Positions 1-9,105 of a DNA stretch of 64,000 nt are shown here, piece after piece. Source of the DNA: an uncultured Legionellales bacterium (GTDB taxonomy: Bacteria; Pseudomonadota; Gammaproteobacteria; UBA1113). Position 1 is the stretch's first letter, and each line of letters starts with the position of its first letter. The notes under the pieces were generated by a model that was given only the letters and a program-made list of their open reading frames with translations, was not told the origin of the DNA and searched no databases. A program made the translations under genes and the position numbers. The DNA lies in contig CAMFJL010000007.1 in the NCBI GenBank assembly GCA_945957175.1, positions 41,555 through 105,554 on the forward strand, read 5' to 3'.

Positions 1-939
1 AAGGATATTCATGTTATCGGTTATCACGGTCAGACTTTGTATCACCAGCCTAATGCAGGTATTTCTACCATTGTGGGTGACGGCCATCAATTGGCTGAAC
101 TCACAGGTATTGCGGTCATTAATGATTTTCGCTCACAAGATCTGCGATTAGGCGGACAAGGTGCACCGCTTGCGCCGATTTATCATCATGCATTAGCAAA
201 ACGGGATAATTTGCTACCTATTGCCGTCGTGAATTGCGGCGGTATTGCGAATATCACTATTGCAAGTGACGATACCATAGAATCACTCCTTGGTTTTGAT
301 ACGGGGCCTGGCAATGGTTTGCTCGATAGACTCGTGCGACAACGGACTCAAGGTCAGGCACATATGGACGAGGATGGGCGATATGGTTTGCAAGGTAAGG
401 TCAATGAAACGGTATTACAGTGTTTATTCGACAAAGCCGTGCGCTGGACAACAGCTTCGCAGTCAGAAAGCAAAAGGGTATATGAAGAGAGCTCTTTTTT
501 TGACTGTAAACCGCCAAAGGCTTTAGATATAGGTGATTTAATACTTATTCCTGAGCTTGATGATTTAGACCTTCACGATGCCTGCGCTACCTTAGCTGCA
601 TTTACCGCAGAAAGTATTGTCTATAGTCTTTGTTACGTAGAAGAAAAGGCAATACCCCGCACTTGGATTTTGGCAGGCGGTGGTTGGCGTAATCCGCTGA
701 TCAAGCACCATTTAGCATCCCGACTTGAGCAACGTCTTGGCAAGCACGCGTTTAAGCTTGTCACTGCAGATGACATAGGTTGGCATAGTCAATCGCTCGA
801 AGCCCAAATTTTTGCGCACTTTGCTATTCGCACCTTGCTTGATCTGCCTTTAAGCGTACCAAGCACAACCGGTGTGAGCAAACCCACATCTGGCGGTCAG
901 TTATATCTTCCAAGCGTGTTAAAAGCGATTGAGTTATGA
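1..939 (+). CDS. anmK: Anhydro-N-acetylmuramic acid kinase (5'-truncated by window edge)
   Basis: The frame is open from base 1, so the gene begins left of the window; about 312 residues are visible, against roughly 370 for the family, so only the N-terminal ATP-site part is missing. The visible protein begins around KDIHVIGYHGQT and has the family hallmark DFRSQDLRLGGQGAPLAP, followed by GFDTGPGN and, near the C-terminus, the glycine-rich LAGGGWRNP. AnmK phosphorylates 1,6-anhydro-MurNAc during cytoplasmic recycling of cell-wall fragments. Its stop codon overlaps the next start (ATGA at 936-939), so the two genes are probably translationally coupled. Family assignment is firm. Confidence 0.93.
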   Translation, partial: KDIHVIGYHGQTLYHQPNAGISTIVGDGHQLAELTGIAVINDFRSQDLRLGGQGAPLAPIYHHALAKRDNLLPIAVVNCGGIANITIASDDTIESLLGFDTGPGNGLLDRLVRQRTQGQAHMDEDGRYGLQGKVNETVLQCLFDKAVRWTTASQSESKRVYEESSFFDCKPPKALDIGDLILIPELDDLDLHDACATLAAFTAESIVYSLCYVEEKAIPRTWILAGGGWRNPLIKHHLASRLEQRLGKHAFKLVTADDIGWHSQSLEAQIFAHFAIRTLLDLPLSVPSTTGVSKPTSGGQLYLPSVLKAIEL

Positions 940-1667
940 AAGTGACGCCTATTCAAACGCATCGCATCAGTCGCGGTGAATCATTGGTGGGCATACTGGA
1001 TAGACACCTTGCTGATTTTCCAGAAAACGGTGTGTTAGCCATCAGTTCCAAAATTATTTCATTATGCCAGGGACGTGTCGTTGCCAAAAGCACGATTTCT
1101 AAAGAGGCACTCATTTTTCAAGAGGCTGATGCTGTTCTTGAAACGGCAGATAATCCTTATCATGTGTTTTTGACACTTAAAAATCATCTATTGATTCCCT
1201 CTGCGGGTATTGATGAGTCTAATGGCGATGATGTTTACATCCTTTATCCAGAAAATATCCAAGAAACCGCCTATGACATATGGCAACATATACACAGGCG
1301 GTATCAGCGACAGCATATAGGCATTTTAATCACGGACAGTCATACGACACCGATGCGGCGCGGTGTTACGGGTATTACGTTAGCTTGGTGTGGTTTTAAA
1401 CCCCTTTATTCTTATGTAGGACAGCCGGATTTATACGGTCATCCCCTGCGAGTGACGCACATGAATTTATTAGATGCTTTGGCAAGTGCTGCGGTCTTAG
1501 TGATGGGGGAGGGCGCAGAGCAAACACCGATGGCATTGATTGAAGATGCACCCAAAATAACGTTTATAGATAAACCTCGTGTGGAAGAGACGTCAAGCAT
1601 CGCACTCAATCTACATGAAGATTTATACGCACCCTTATTTGCGCATACCAAGTGGATTCAAAAATAA
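936..1667 (+). CDS. CofE-like (coenzyme F420-0:L-glutamate ligase family) protein
   Basis: A 243-aa protein beginning VTPIQTHRISRGESL, with the conserved AISSKIISLCQGRVV segment and later ITDSHTTPMRRGVTGITLAW, both typical of the CofE/FbiB ligase fold. True CofE adds glutamate to F420-0, but nothing else for F420 biosynthesis is visible here. Homologues in Legionella and relatives that lack F420 are known, so the substrate is probably different. The gene overlaps anmK by four bases (ATGA), which suggests co-translation and perhaps a link to amino-acid or cell-wall recycling; that link is inference. The start is fixed by the overlap. Confidence 0.8.
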   Translation: MKVTPIQTHRISRGESLVGILDRHLADFPENGVLAISSKIISLCQGRVVAKSTISKEALIFQEADAVLETADNPYHVFLTLKNHLLIPSAGIDESNGDDVYILYPENIQETAYDIWQHIHRRYQRQHIGILITDSHTTPMRRGVTGITLAWCGFKPLYSYVGQPDLYGHPLRVTHMNLLDALASAAVLVMGEGAEQTPMALIEDAPKITFIDKPRVEETSSIALNLHEDLYAPLFAHTKWIQK

Positions 1668-1881
1668 ACGATACGCGGACCTCGCTTTATCGACAGTGAT
1701 TTCAAGATAGGATGTATGTGACTTCTCTCATAAAGAGGCGTGATATCTCGCTAAATCATGTACGATATATGCACACTTATAAAATATAACCTATTGAATA
1801 AATCAGTTTTTATTAAAAAAAGCATGTGTGATACTTGCTATTCTTGTCTTTGATCAAATTTAAATCATGCTTGTTTCCCGT

Positions 1882-2121
1882 TATAATACAAGTATTAGGA
1901 TTAGCTGGCACAAGGACTCAAGGACGATACATCGAGGTTAGCAAGATGCCAACCATCAAAGATCAGTGCCGTTGGATGCATGGACGTATGGATACTCGAG
2001 GGACAAAGGTAGTCCCTTGTTTGTACTTCTCTAAGGTCCCCGTTCGCTCAGAATGGGGGCCGTGGAGAACTTTGTCATATGAGATGACATTGAACGAACA
2101 ACATCCGTAAGGAGTTTAACG
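1882..2121 (+). ncRNA. Candidate GGA-rich Csr/Rsm-type RNA or structured leader
   Basis: A consensus -10 TATAAT (1882-1887) with no good -35 is followed by about 230 nt unlikely to be coding. This stretch has nine GGA triplets (1898, 1914, 1922, 1974, 1982, 1990, 2001, 2064, 2111), about six in an ANGGA context and four clustered at 1974-2003. A stem of about 11 bp with G-U pairs lies at 2034-2060. Closely spaced ANGGA motifs are the hallmark of RsmY/RsmZ/CsrB RNAs that sequester CsrA, and csrA and a GacA/LetA-family regulator are both in this window. No GacA-box palindrome and no rho-independent terminator were found, so it may instead be the leader of the small ORF at 2122. Confidence 0.3.
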
Positions 2122-2346
2122 ATGATAAACCCAGGTGATGTAAAACAAATGCATGTGCAGCATCGTGATATCACGAGATCTGCCAAAACCCCCACCAAGC
2201 AAGATAAGCCAACATGGCCTTTTCCGTGTTTAAGCATTATCTACAAACCATCTCACAAACCTAAGATGGGCATGCGTAATGATGAAGATACGGAGTCTTA
2301 TAGCGCAAAAGATCTCTTTATGACGCTGATTAAGTTTTGGCGCTAA
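2122..2346 (+). CDS. Small hypothetical protein, 74 aa
   Basis: The ATG at 2122 follows a full Shine-Dalgarno AAGGAG (2109-2114) with a 7-nt spacer, the main reason to believe it is translated. The product is basic and proline-rich in its first half, with a cysteine in WPFPCLSIIY, and ends in AKDLFMTLIKFWR. No signal peptide, membrane segment or known domain is apparent. The GGA-rich segment just upstream would be its 5' leader if they are co-transcribed, making CsrA control of the SD possible (inference). It could be a lineage-specific small protein or a chance ORF. Confidence 0.4.
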   Translation: MINPGDVKQMHVQHRDITRSAKTPTKQDKPTWPFPCLSIIYKPSHKPKMGMRNDEDTESYSAKDLFMTLIKFWR

Positions 2347-2376
2347 TGCCTTTGTTATATTGCACTCATTACTACT

Positions 2377-2415
2377 AACGTCAAACGCATGGTTTGCATC
2401 CAAGTCTTTGACGTT
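2377..2415. other. Inverted repeat (9-bp arms) upstream of the secreted-protein gene
   Basis: AACGTCAAA at 2377-2385 is repeated in inverse orientation as TTTGACGTT at 2407-2415, with a 21-nt loop. No T-run follows, so it is not an obvious terminator. A TATAAT -10 candidate for the next gene lies about 65 bp downstream at 2480-2485. It could be an operator or an RNA hairpin; function unknown. Confidence 0.35.
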
Positions 2416-2544
2416 GGCATCGTGACATATTTTTCTGGCAATCCCCTCATGCGATATACTCACAGCATGAAGCAACTGATATAATCGGTTAGCTCGTGTG
2501 TTAGTTTAAATCGTTTTCAACCCTCAGCTAAAAAGGACCTGTTC

Positions 2545-3042
2545 ATGAAGAAATTAACGTTAATGGCTGCACTTGGTGGATGCACTTTGGCACTGATGAC
2601 CCAAGGCGCTTGGGCTTTTTTCGATCCCAACATCACGCCATCAGGCCACGGTACGGCGCGAACCAGCGCAACCCAGACATCACAAATCTCCGATGCGCTT
2701 GCCTATTTGAATAACAGCGGTTATGTTGTCCAAGGCTTAGCCCCCTTGCCCGATGGCAACTACAGCGCACAAATCGTTGGTCCAGACGCCAAAGTTAAAA
2801 ATGTGCAAGTTCTACTTCAGAAGAAAGAAATTGTGGATGCTAATGGCCAAGCACTAGCGCCTTTAATGTCAGCAGATGATGCCGCCAAATGGTTGAAACA
2901 AATAGGATACACACCCCAAACGTTTCAAATTAAAGATGGAAAATATGTATTTACTGCGGATGATAAAAGCGGCAAGACAGAAAATGTTAGTATTGATCCG
3001 ATGACGAAGGATCTGTCTATCGTTGGGGAAAGCAGTCAATAG
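2545..3042 (+). CDS. Secreted/periplasmic protein with duplicated PepSY-like unit
   Basis: A 165-aa protein with a clear signal peptide (MKKLTLMAALGG through TQGAWA, likely cleavage after AWA at about residue 24). The mature part holds two similar units: residues about 48-92 (SDALAYLNNSGY, then LPDGNYSAQIV, then VKNVQV) and about 112-160 (ADDAAKWLKQIGY, then KDGKYVFTAD, then TENVSI). The pattern of helix, GY, DG-Y strand and NV strand resembles small PepSY/BLUF-like alpha-beta domains that act in the periplasm, but the family is not certain. The start has an AAAGGA ribosome site a few bases upstream. A TATAAT at 2480-2485 is a plausible -10. Confidence 0.65.
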   Translation: MKKLTLMAALGGCTLALMTQGAWAFFDPNITPSGHGTARTSATQTSQISDALAYLNNSGYVVQGLAPLPDGNYSAQIVGPDAKVKNVQVLLQKKEIVDANGQALAPLMSADDAAKWLKQIGYTPQTFQIKDGKYVFTADDKSGKTENVSIDPMTKDLSIVGESSQ

Positions 3043-3186
3043 TATAAATAATAAGTAAGACCCAAAAATCAACCCTACCCATAGCGTGCTGCGACTTGTT
3101 CTCGGCACCTGGGTTTTGACGACATTTGACTTTAAATTGACATATATACTTATAGTGTGATGTCTATTTTTAGGGGAGATTGTGTC

Positions 3187-3570
3187 ATGAATACCTTGTT
3201 TTTAGCAACTGTCGTGGGTTGGTACCTTGTTGTCGTCAGTCTGCTGCTTCTATGTCAATACGAGCATGTAAAATCTGTCATGGCAGATATCATGACAAAC
3301 CGTGGTTTGTTTTTCATTATAGCGCTTTTTACCTTTGTCATCGGTTTGCTTATGGTTGTCAGCCATAATATATGGGTCATGGCTTGGCCTGTTGTTGTCA
3401 CAGTGTTTTCTTGGTTGGTTCTTATTGGCGGACTATTTCGATTATTCTGCCAAGATGCATTGATGAAAGTAGCACAATCGATATTAAATCATCCAATCAG
3501 AATGCGCGTTACTGCTGTTATCCTTTTGCTCGTAGGCTTGTTTTTATTGTTTCATGTTTATTATATGTAA
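3187..3570 (+). CDS. Small integral membrane protein, 127 aa
   Basis: The start at 3187 is preferred because GGGGAG lies just upstream; an earlier in-frame start at 3157 lacks a good site. The product has four hydrophobic helices: around residues 3-21 (LFLATVVGWYLVVVSLLLL), 36-58 (GLFFIIALFTFVIGLLMVV), 63-85 (VMAWPVVVTVFSWLVLIGG) and 108-124 (VTAVILLLVGLFLLFHV). A short loop with charged residues separates helices 1 and 2. It resembles uncharacterised inner-membrane proteins of Legionellales, but no function can be read from it. Confidence 0.65.
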   Translation: MNTLFLATVVGWYLVVVSLLLLCQYEHVKSVMADIMTNRGLFFIIALFTFVIGLLMVVSHNIWVMAWPVVVTVFSWLVLIGGLFRLFCQDALMKVAQSILNHPIRMRVTAVILLLVGLFLLFHVYYM

Positions 3571-3811
3571 CCATAAAGACAACAGCCATTGATACGACCT
3601 GCAAGCAGGAGCGTTTGCTTGCGTCCACAATATCACTACCGATCTAGCAAACATATTTTGTCTCGTTTATCGCGAAAAGCGCCGGGTATTTTTGCTATTT
3701 TTATTTGCAACCCTGGGTTGTTTTAAAAATCGCTACTTTCAGATTTCCTTAAGCTTTACACTTTATGATCACGTCCTGATGCAAAATGTTTTTTATGCAT
3801 CGGGAGTTTCT

Positions 3812-6800
3812 ATGCCTTATAACCAACAAGAAGAACAAGCACTGTCGACCTTAGTCTTATCTAAGTTTACGCCCAAGGATGCTGCCGTTAGATATGTTGC
3901 TGCTTCGGCTGCTAGCAGTCCTGCCGCTTCTAGCAGTGCGGCTTCCCCAAGTAGCTATGCATTCTCTAGTCAAGGCGCCGCCTCTGACGATTCTGTTGTA
4001 GAAATCACTGACACAACGCTTCATGAATGGATATCAAACGCAGAACTTATTGTGAGAGGTGTCTCATTCCCAACAGCACACACGCTTAAGAGATATTCTA
4101 ACAAGCAAGAGGAAACACGTTGGGCATGTGAGCTCCGAAAAGCGTATAGAGATCCAAGCATTCAAACAAAACGTTCAAAAGGGAACGCGCCAGGAGAACA
4201 AGGTAACTTATTTCGTTCGGCAACACTCGTATTAGATATCGGCCCAGATAGTAATACGCCCAATAAAACAGATCTCTTTGCTGAGTGTGGCCTTGGATGC
4301 GTTGCCCCACCGGTCTCGAATCTGTCATTTTTTTCACTTGTTGATTGTGATACTGGGCAAGGAAAAAAGAAATACGCTATTGACAGCTATCAATGGGTCA
4401 TAGGATTACCCTTTTATGATGCGTACGTACATGCAGATACGATTTATGTAGAGGTACTCGACTACGATTACATGTATCTAGGCATTGCTCTTATAAGCCA
4501 AAACCAAGATCATCCGGTTATTCGCGATCGTATGGATATATGCGAAACCTGGGGTAGATGGGATGCTGCAATATGGAGGGACTTAACGCAAGAGAAATTA
4601 CAGCCATTAAAAAATAAAATCATCGAATATACCTCAAAAAAAGGCTATACCGCCTGGAGTAAGTCATTAAGATCTTTAGAGCATACAGATGCATATATAC
4701 GTGAACAACGGGATTGTTTTATCGCAACATTGCGTAAAAATGAAACGACTAAGCAGTTTAGAGATGTCGTTGTAGGACATCATGAGGTACTACTATATGA
4801 AACTGCTGAACAGTTTAGGGATATTGTTGCGGGGCATAATGAGATACTACTGGACATAGAATATTGTGATCTTCTTTTTTTTACTGACACGCCAACATTT
4901 TCAAATCAATTAAATGAACGTATTGCTTTGCGAAAAAGGCCCTTTATTAATGTTGTTTATATGCAGCAGGTTTTCCATAAACATTATATGGAAAGCATGC
5001 AAGTCTATATCCATAGATTTGGTCAGGAAGATGGTCTTGAAAGATTTTTTAAGCGATTTGGCCAGCAAGCATTTTTACCTATCATTGATCTGACGCGTGG
5101 TAACCGCCGGGTTCTATTAGCGCATGAGTTAGATGATAACGCCATTATTGCAGCTTGGATAGCGATGGTCTCGCATTTTTACGAAGATGCAATTTCAAGA
5201 GGTGAATATATCACGCTTGTTAATCCAATAGCGATGCTTAAAAAAGAGCCTTTTATCGATAATAACTTTAACGGTGAATCAGCTGACGAGCACTATAGTC
5301 CCGAATTGAAAGAGGCGCTCAATAAGGCCTTGAAAGCATTACAGCTTAAATTCATTGAATGCACACGATTGACTGGCTTTTTATCTAGATTATTTCACAT
5401 AGCTGTAAAAAACAGTGATACGACGATAGCCGAGTTATTACTTAATAAAGGTGCAGATATTAAAAAGCTAGATTTACAAGGCAGAACAGTGTTGTATCTG
5501 GCTGTGGAACAAGGCCATATACCTATGGTTGAGCTATTGCTTGATAGAGGCGCCGCTCAGGATAGGGCAGTATTGTATCTAGCCATTAAACAGGGTTATA
5601 CACGCATCGTCGAGTTATTACTTGATAAAGGCGCAGTGCATGATGGGACCGTCTTGTATATGGCTGTAAAGCATGGCCATATGCACATCGTTGAATTATT
5701 ACTTGGTAGGGATGCAACATACACTGGCGCAGTATTGTATCTAGCAGTAAAACAGGGTCATACAAATATCGTCGAGTTATTACTTAGTCGAAAAGGGATA
5801 GATCTGAATAAGTTAGATGAGGACAGTGAAGCTGCGTTAAATCTGGCTATCAATCGTGCTTTGGGCTCAAATGTGTATGCTGATTTTTATCGTTATGATA
5901 ACCGTATCATTGAGCTATTTCTTCATGTCTTATTAGACACGCACGGCAATGCCACGCTGCATTTGGCCACAAAACTAGACCATCCAGGACTTGTAGCACT
6001 ATTACTTAATCGAGAAAAGGTTGATGTCAATCTATTAGATACCGAGGGTAATACAGCATTACACTGGGCAGTATTACTGGGACGGATACGCATTGTTGCC
6101 TTATTACTTAATCAAGAAGATATTAAAATAAATATATTAGGCGCATACGGCAATATCGCATTGCACCTAGCGGTAAGAGGCAATCATAGAAGCATTGTGG
6201 AGACATTGCTTCGTAGAAAAGAGACACATATTAATACATTAGATGCAGAGGGTAATGCTGCGCTGCATCTGGCTATCAAACAAGGCTGTACGCGTATTAT
6301 TGAGGCTTTTCTTGACAGAAAAGATCTCAATATTAATCAATTAGATGCAAATGGTAGGAATACGCTGTACTTGGCCTTACGTTATTTAAATTATATCGAT
6401 CAAAGCCACATTCGCATTATTGTGTCGCTGCTTAGGCGTGGCGCCAATACAGCTGGTTGTGTCGAAGCTTTACAGCAATTACTATCTTGGGCTGTTCGCG
6501 CTAAACAGGCGTTGCTAGTGAGCACCTTGCTTCGCTTAGAGGTAATAGCCATAAGTAAACTACCGGTCTTGCATTGGGCCATACAAGAGAGCAGTGGTGC
6601 AGATATTGACATCGTTGCATTGGTCTCTCAGCATGTTAATATAAATGCATTAGCCGATGGCAAAACGGCACTGCATCTGGCAGTGAGCCGTGAATGTATT
6701 CGTATCGTCGCGTTGTTGCTTAATAAAGAAGATATAGATGTTAATGTACCGGACATATACGGTAGAACAGCGCTCCATTTAGCGGTGAGTCGAGGATCAG

Positions 6801-7387
6801 CTGATATAGTTGCCTTATTACTTAATAAAAAAGATATCAATGTTAGTCTTTTAGATGCAGATGGCAGAACCGCATTAGACTATGCACTATGCGATGCTGA
6901 AAAATGTGGAGATATTAACACTGTTGTTTTGTTACTTCAGCATGGCGTCGATGAAGCTTGTTGTACTAAGGCCATGCATCGCTTATGGCCAAGTGTTCGT
7001 GAACAGTATTCTAGCGCACAGCAGGACTTATTTAACTATATTCACCAGCGGTTGACAGAGTCTGATTCTCGTTTTAGGTCGCAAGCATACTCAAAAAAAA
7101 CCAAAATTCGCGCGGCTATGAAAGTGATAAATGCTATTACCTTAAAGCAAGAGATCTTACTTGTCGACAAAGATGAGTATAAGGCATTGAAAGATAGCAG
7201 ACTGGCCGGTTTAGTCCAAGGGCTAGGTATAAAATTCAAAACGCATACACATGATTATGAATCCACTTCATTGAAACAGTACGGCTATTCGTTCACCTTG
7301 TGGCCATTATCCAGGTCTATTGGGGACAGCGATGCTGGCGCATGCAGTGCCAGCAGTCTATCATCACCGACGCTAAGAAGGACTTGA
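3812..7387 (+). CDS. Large ankyrin-repeat protein (effector candidate), 1191 aa
   Basis: The start is set at ATG 3812 (MPYNQQEEQ), which has GGGAG seven bases upstream; earlier in-frame starts at 3692 and 3779 lack one. Residues about 28-60 are a Ser/Ala-rich low-complexity linker. Residues about 60-520 are a unique alpha/beta region with a short internal duplication (QFRDVVVGHHEVLL / QFRDIVAGHNEILL). About 14 ankyrin repeats run from about residue 525 to 1050, including unusually short 26-27-residue units (VLYLAVEQGHIPMVELLLD and similar) followed by canonical ones (GNTALHWAV, GRTALHLAV). There is no signal peptide or membrane segment. Ankyrin proteins of this size in Legionellales are often type IV effectors that bind host proteins, but translocation cannot be shown from sequence, and no E-block-like C-terminus was noticed. 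Confidence 0.85.
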   Translation: MPYNQQEEQALSTLVLSKFTPKDAAVRYVAASAASSPAASSSAASPSSYAFSSQGAASDDSVVEITDTTLHEWISNAELIVRGVSFPTAHTLKRYSNKQEETRWACELRKAYRDPSIQTKRSKGNAPGEQGNLFRSATLVLDIGPDSNTPNKTDLFAECGLGCVAPPVSNLSFFSLVDCDTGQGKKKYAIDSYQWVIGLPFYDAYVHADTIYVEVLDYDYMYLGIALISQNQDHPVIRDRMDICETWGRWDAAIWRDLTQEKLQPLKNKIIEYTSKKGYTAWSKSLRSLEHTDAYIREQRDCFIATLRKNETTKQFRDVVVGHHEVLLYETAEQFRDIVAGHNEILLDIEYCDLLFFTDTPTFSNQLNERIALRKRPFINVVYMQQVFHKHYMESMQVYIHRFGQEDGLERFFKRFGQQAFLPIIDLTRGNRRVLLAHELDDNAIIAAWIAMVSHFYEDAISRGEYITLVNPIAMLKKEPFIDNNFNGESADEHYSPELKEALNKALKALQLKFIECTRLTGFLSRLFHIAVKNSDTTIAELLLNKGADIKKLDLQGRTVLYLAVEQGHIPMVELLLDRGAAQDRAVLYLAIKQGYTRIVELLLDKGAVHDGTVLYMAVKHGHMHIVELLLGRDATYTGAVLYLAVKQGHTNIVELLLSRKGIDLNKLDEDSEAALNLAINRALGSNVYADFYRYDNRIIELFLHVLLDTHGNATLHLATKLDHPGLVALLLNREKVDVNLLDTEGNTALHWAVLLGRIRIVALLLNQEDIKINILGAYGNIALHLAVRGNHRSIVETLLRRKETHINTLDAEGNAALHLAIKQGCTRIIEAFLDRKDLNINQLDANGRNTLYLALRYLNYIDQSHIRIIVSLLRRGANTAGCVEALQQLLSWAVRAKQALLVSTLLRLEVIAISKLPVLHWAIQESSGADIDIVALVSQHVNINALADGKTALHLAVSRECIRIVALLLNKEDIDVNVPDIYGRTALHLAVSRGSADIVALLLNKKDINVSLLDADGRTALDYALCDAEKCGDINTVVLLLQHGVDEACCTKAMHRLWPSVREQYSSAQQDLFNYIHQRLTESDSRFRSQAYSKKTKIRAAMKVINAITLKQEILLVDKDEYKALKDSRLAGLVQGLGIKFKTHTHDYESTSLKQYGYSFTLWPLSRSIGDSDAGACSASSLSSPTLRRT

Positions 7388-7567
7388 TCTTTTTGCGGTC
7401 AGTGGTGCGACTTAGAGAGTGCGATTATTGGTGTGTATTATGGTAAAACATGCTTTTACGTTACATAAGGCTAAACGTCAAAAAATTTGATAAAAGCACG
7501 TATTTGGACGAAATGACGTTCTGATGATAGACTCTTCGTTTATTGAATCATGGAGTGTAAGCTGACA

Positions 7568-7705
7568 ATGACTGTTATTGGACAAAATGATGCTATGGTT
7601 ATCAGCCTTTCTATACTAAGCGATACATACCTAGATGTATCATGTATTGATCACATGCAATGCCGCGACATTTCCCCTAAACATCTCACAAAAGTTCTCA
7701 GATGA
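7568..7705 (+). CDS. Candidate 45-aa leader ORF coupled to the CNNM gene
   Basis: ATG 7568 opens a 45-codon frame (MTVIGQNDAMVISLSIL...) whose TGA overlaps the next gene's ATG as ATGA at 7702-7705. A GGAG lies about 11 nt before its start, whereas the downstream gene has no visible ribosome site of its own (ACAAAAGTTCTCAG before its ATG). That arrangement suggests translational coupling and is the main support. The peptide has no recognisable domain. It may be only a coupling leader, or chance. Confidence 0.35.
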   Translation: MTVIGQNDAMVISLSILSDTYLDVSCIDHMQCRDISPKHLTKVLR

Positions 7706-9036
7706 TAAATATTATATGGCTGTTTGTTGCTTTAGCCCTGGTCTTCTTGAATGCTTTCTTCGTCGCCGCTGAATTTAGTATGGTTAAGCTTCGGGCAACC
7801 AGAATAAAGGAAATTCAAAATGTATATGGCAAGCGTGGAAGCATCTTGGCCTATATTCATCATCACTTAGATAGTTATCTGTCAGCCTGTCAATTAGGTA
7901 TTACACTGGCATCGCTTGGACTTGGTTGGATAGGCGAGCCTGCTTTTGCACATTTACTTGGAACACCCTTAAGATGGTTGGGTATCGATTCCCCTGAACT
8001 TATTGCTTTTATCGCGTTTTTGATAGCGTTTATCACAATTTCTATTTTACATATCGTTGTGGGTGAGTTAATGCCTAAGTCATTAGCGATTCGCCAATCT
8101 GAGAAAATTTCGCTGTGGACAGCAGTACCTCTTTATCTTTTTCATTGGTTAATGTATCCAGGTATTTGGTTTTTGAATGGCTGTGCTAATTCGCTATTAC
8201 GATTATTTCACTTAGATGCAATTAACCAAAGCGAACATTATCATTCCACAGAAGAAATTAAGCTTATCCTGACTGCCAGTCATTTGCATGGCGAGCTTAG
8301 CCAAGAAGAAACAGACATCATCGAACATACGCTTGACTTAGCCGATTTAAAAGTAACAGAAGTGATGCGTCCGTGTGAAGAAATGGTGTCACTCACGCTT
8401 CAAGATAATATTCAATCTATATTAGAAACCGTATTAAATAAACGTTTTAGTCGTTACCCTATTTATAACCAAGAGACTCAAAGCATTGTTGGTATTATTC
8501 ATGTAAAAGATATTTTTTCGGCCTTGTATCAACAACAAAATATCAGCGATATATCGTCGCTCATTCGACCTGTACTTAAAGTGCCAGAAAAACTGCCGGC
8601 CCTTGAGCTTTTGCGTAAATTGAGAGAAGGTATGCCACATTTTGCACTCGTGTATCAAGGTGAAAAGTTAACTGGATTTATTACCTTGGATAATTTGTTA
8701 CATGTGCTCATTGGCCGTATTAAAGATGAGTTTCACAAAACGCAAGATGACTGGGTTAAGAATGAAGATGGTAGCTTCACGGTACGCGGCCAATGCTCTA
8801 TCTATGCGCTAGAACAGGCCTTAGACCGAGATATTGATATTGAGCCAACGCTTGATTTAGATACGGTTGCTGAGCTTATACAATACCGTCTAGGGACACA
8901 TCGGCCAAAATGTGGGCAAATAATTACCTTTGATGATTTTGTTGCTACTATTGAAGCAACCAAGGGTAAAGATATTTTGCAAGTTCGCATACAACCCACA
9001 ACCTTAGCACAAGAGGACAACATAGATGCGTTATAA
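7702..9036 (+). CDS. Hemolysin-family/CorC-type membrane protein (CNNM + CBS + CorC_HlyC)
   Basis: A 444-aa protein matching the full domain order of the YfjD/TlyC family. It has an N-terminal CNNM transmembrane domain (residues about 1-190; NAFFVAAEFSMVKLR, then CQLGITLASLGLGWIGEPA, then HIVVGELMPKSLAI), a pair of CBS domains (about 205-335; VTEVMRPCEEMVSL, RYPIYNQ) and a C-terminal FAD-binding-like CorC_HlyC domain (about 345-430; VRGQCSIYALE). These proteins are linked to Mg2+/Co2+ efflux or tolerance and are not true haemolysins. The gene is complete, but the transposon unit begins three bases after its stop, so any native terminator has been displaced. Confidence 0.88.
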   Translation: MINIIWLFVALALVFLNAFFVAAEFSMVKLRATRIKEIQNVYGKRGSILAYIHHHLDSYLSACQLGITLASLGLGWIGEPAFAHLLGTPLRWLGIDSPELIAFIAFLIAFITISILHIVVGELMPKSLAIRQSEKISLWTAVPLYLFHWLMYPGIWFLNGCANSLLRLFHLDAINQSEHYHSTEEIKLILTASHLHGELSQEETDIIEHTLDLADLKVTEVMRPCEEMVSLTLQDNIQSILETVLNKRFSRYPIYNQETQSIVGIIHVKDIFSALYQQQNISDISSLIRPVLKVPEKLPALELLRKLREGMPHFALVYQGEKLTGFITLDNLLHVLIGRIKDEFHKTQDDWVKNEDGSFTVRGQCSIYALEQALDRDIDIEPTLDLDTVAELIQYRLGTHRPKCGQIITFDDFVATIEATKGKDILQVRIQPTTLAQEDNIDAL

Positions 9037-9039
9037 ACA
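9035..9039. repeat. Target-site duplication, left copy (AAACA)
   Basis: AAACA immediately before the GGGG of the left transposon end; it matches the five bases after the outermost right end. Confidence 0.75.
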
Positions 9040-9098
9040 GGGGTTCTAAGCGTAAAACCTCGAAATTTTTGAATTCGTATTTATTTTAAACACGTCGC
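9040..9098. repeat. Left terminal inverted repeat of the Tn3-family element
   Basis: Begins GGGGTTCTAAGCGTAAAACC. Over 59 bp it matches the reverse complement of 12942-13000 with mismatches only at positions 21 and 55. Tn3-family ends commonly begin GGGG but are usually about 38 bp; the extra length is unusual. The recombinase stop codon lies eight bases inside it. Confidence 0.95.
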
Positions 9099-9105
9099 TT
9101 CCTAA

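Noticed and set aside
1835..2110. 91-codon frame across the GGA-rich segment
   Set aside because: It begins before the TATAAT promoter candidate, has no ribosome site and an implausible protein composition; an RNA explanation fits better.
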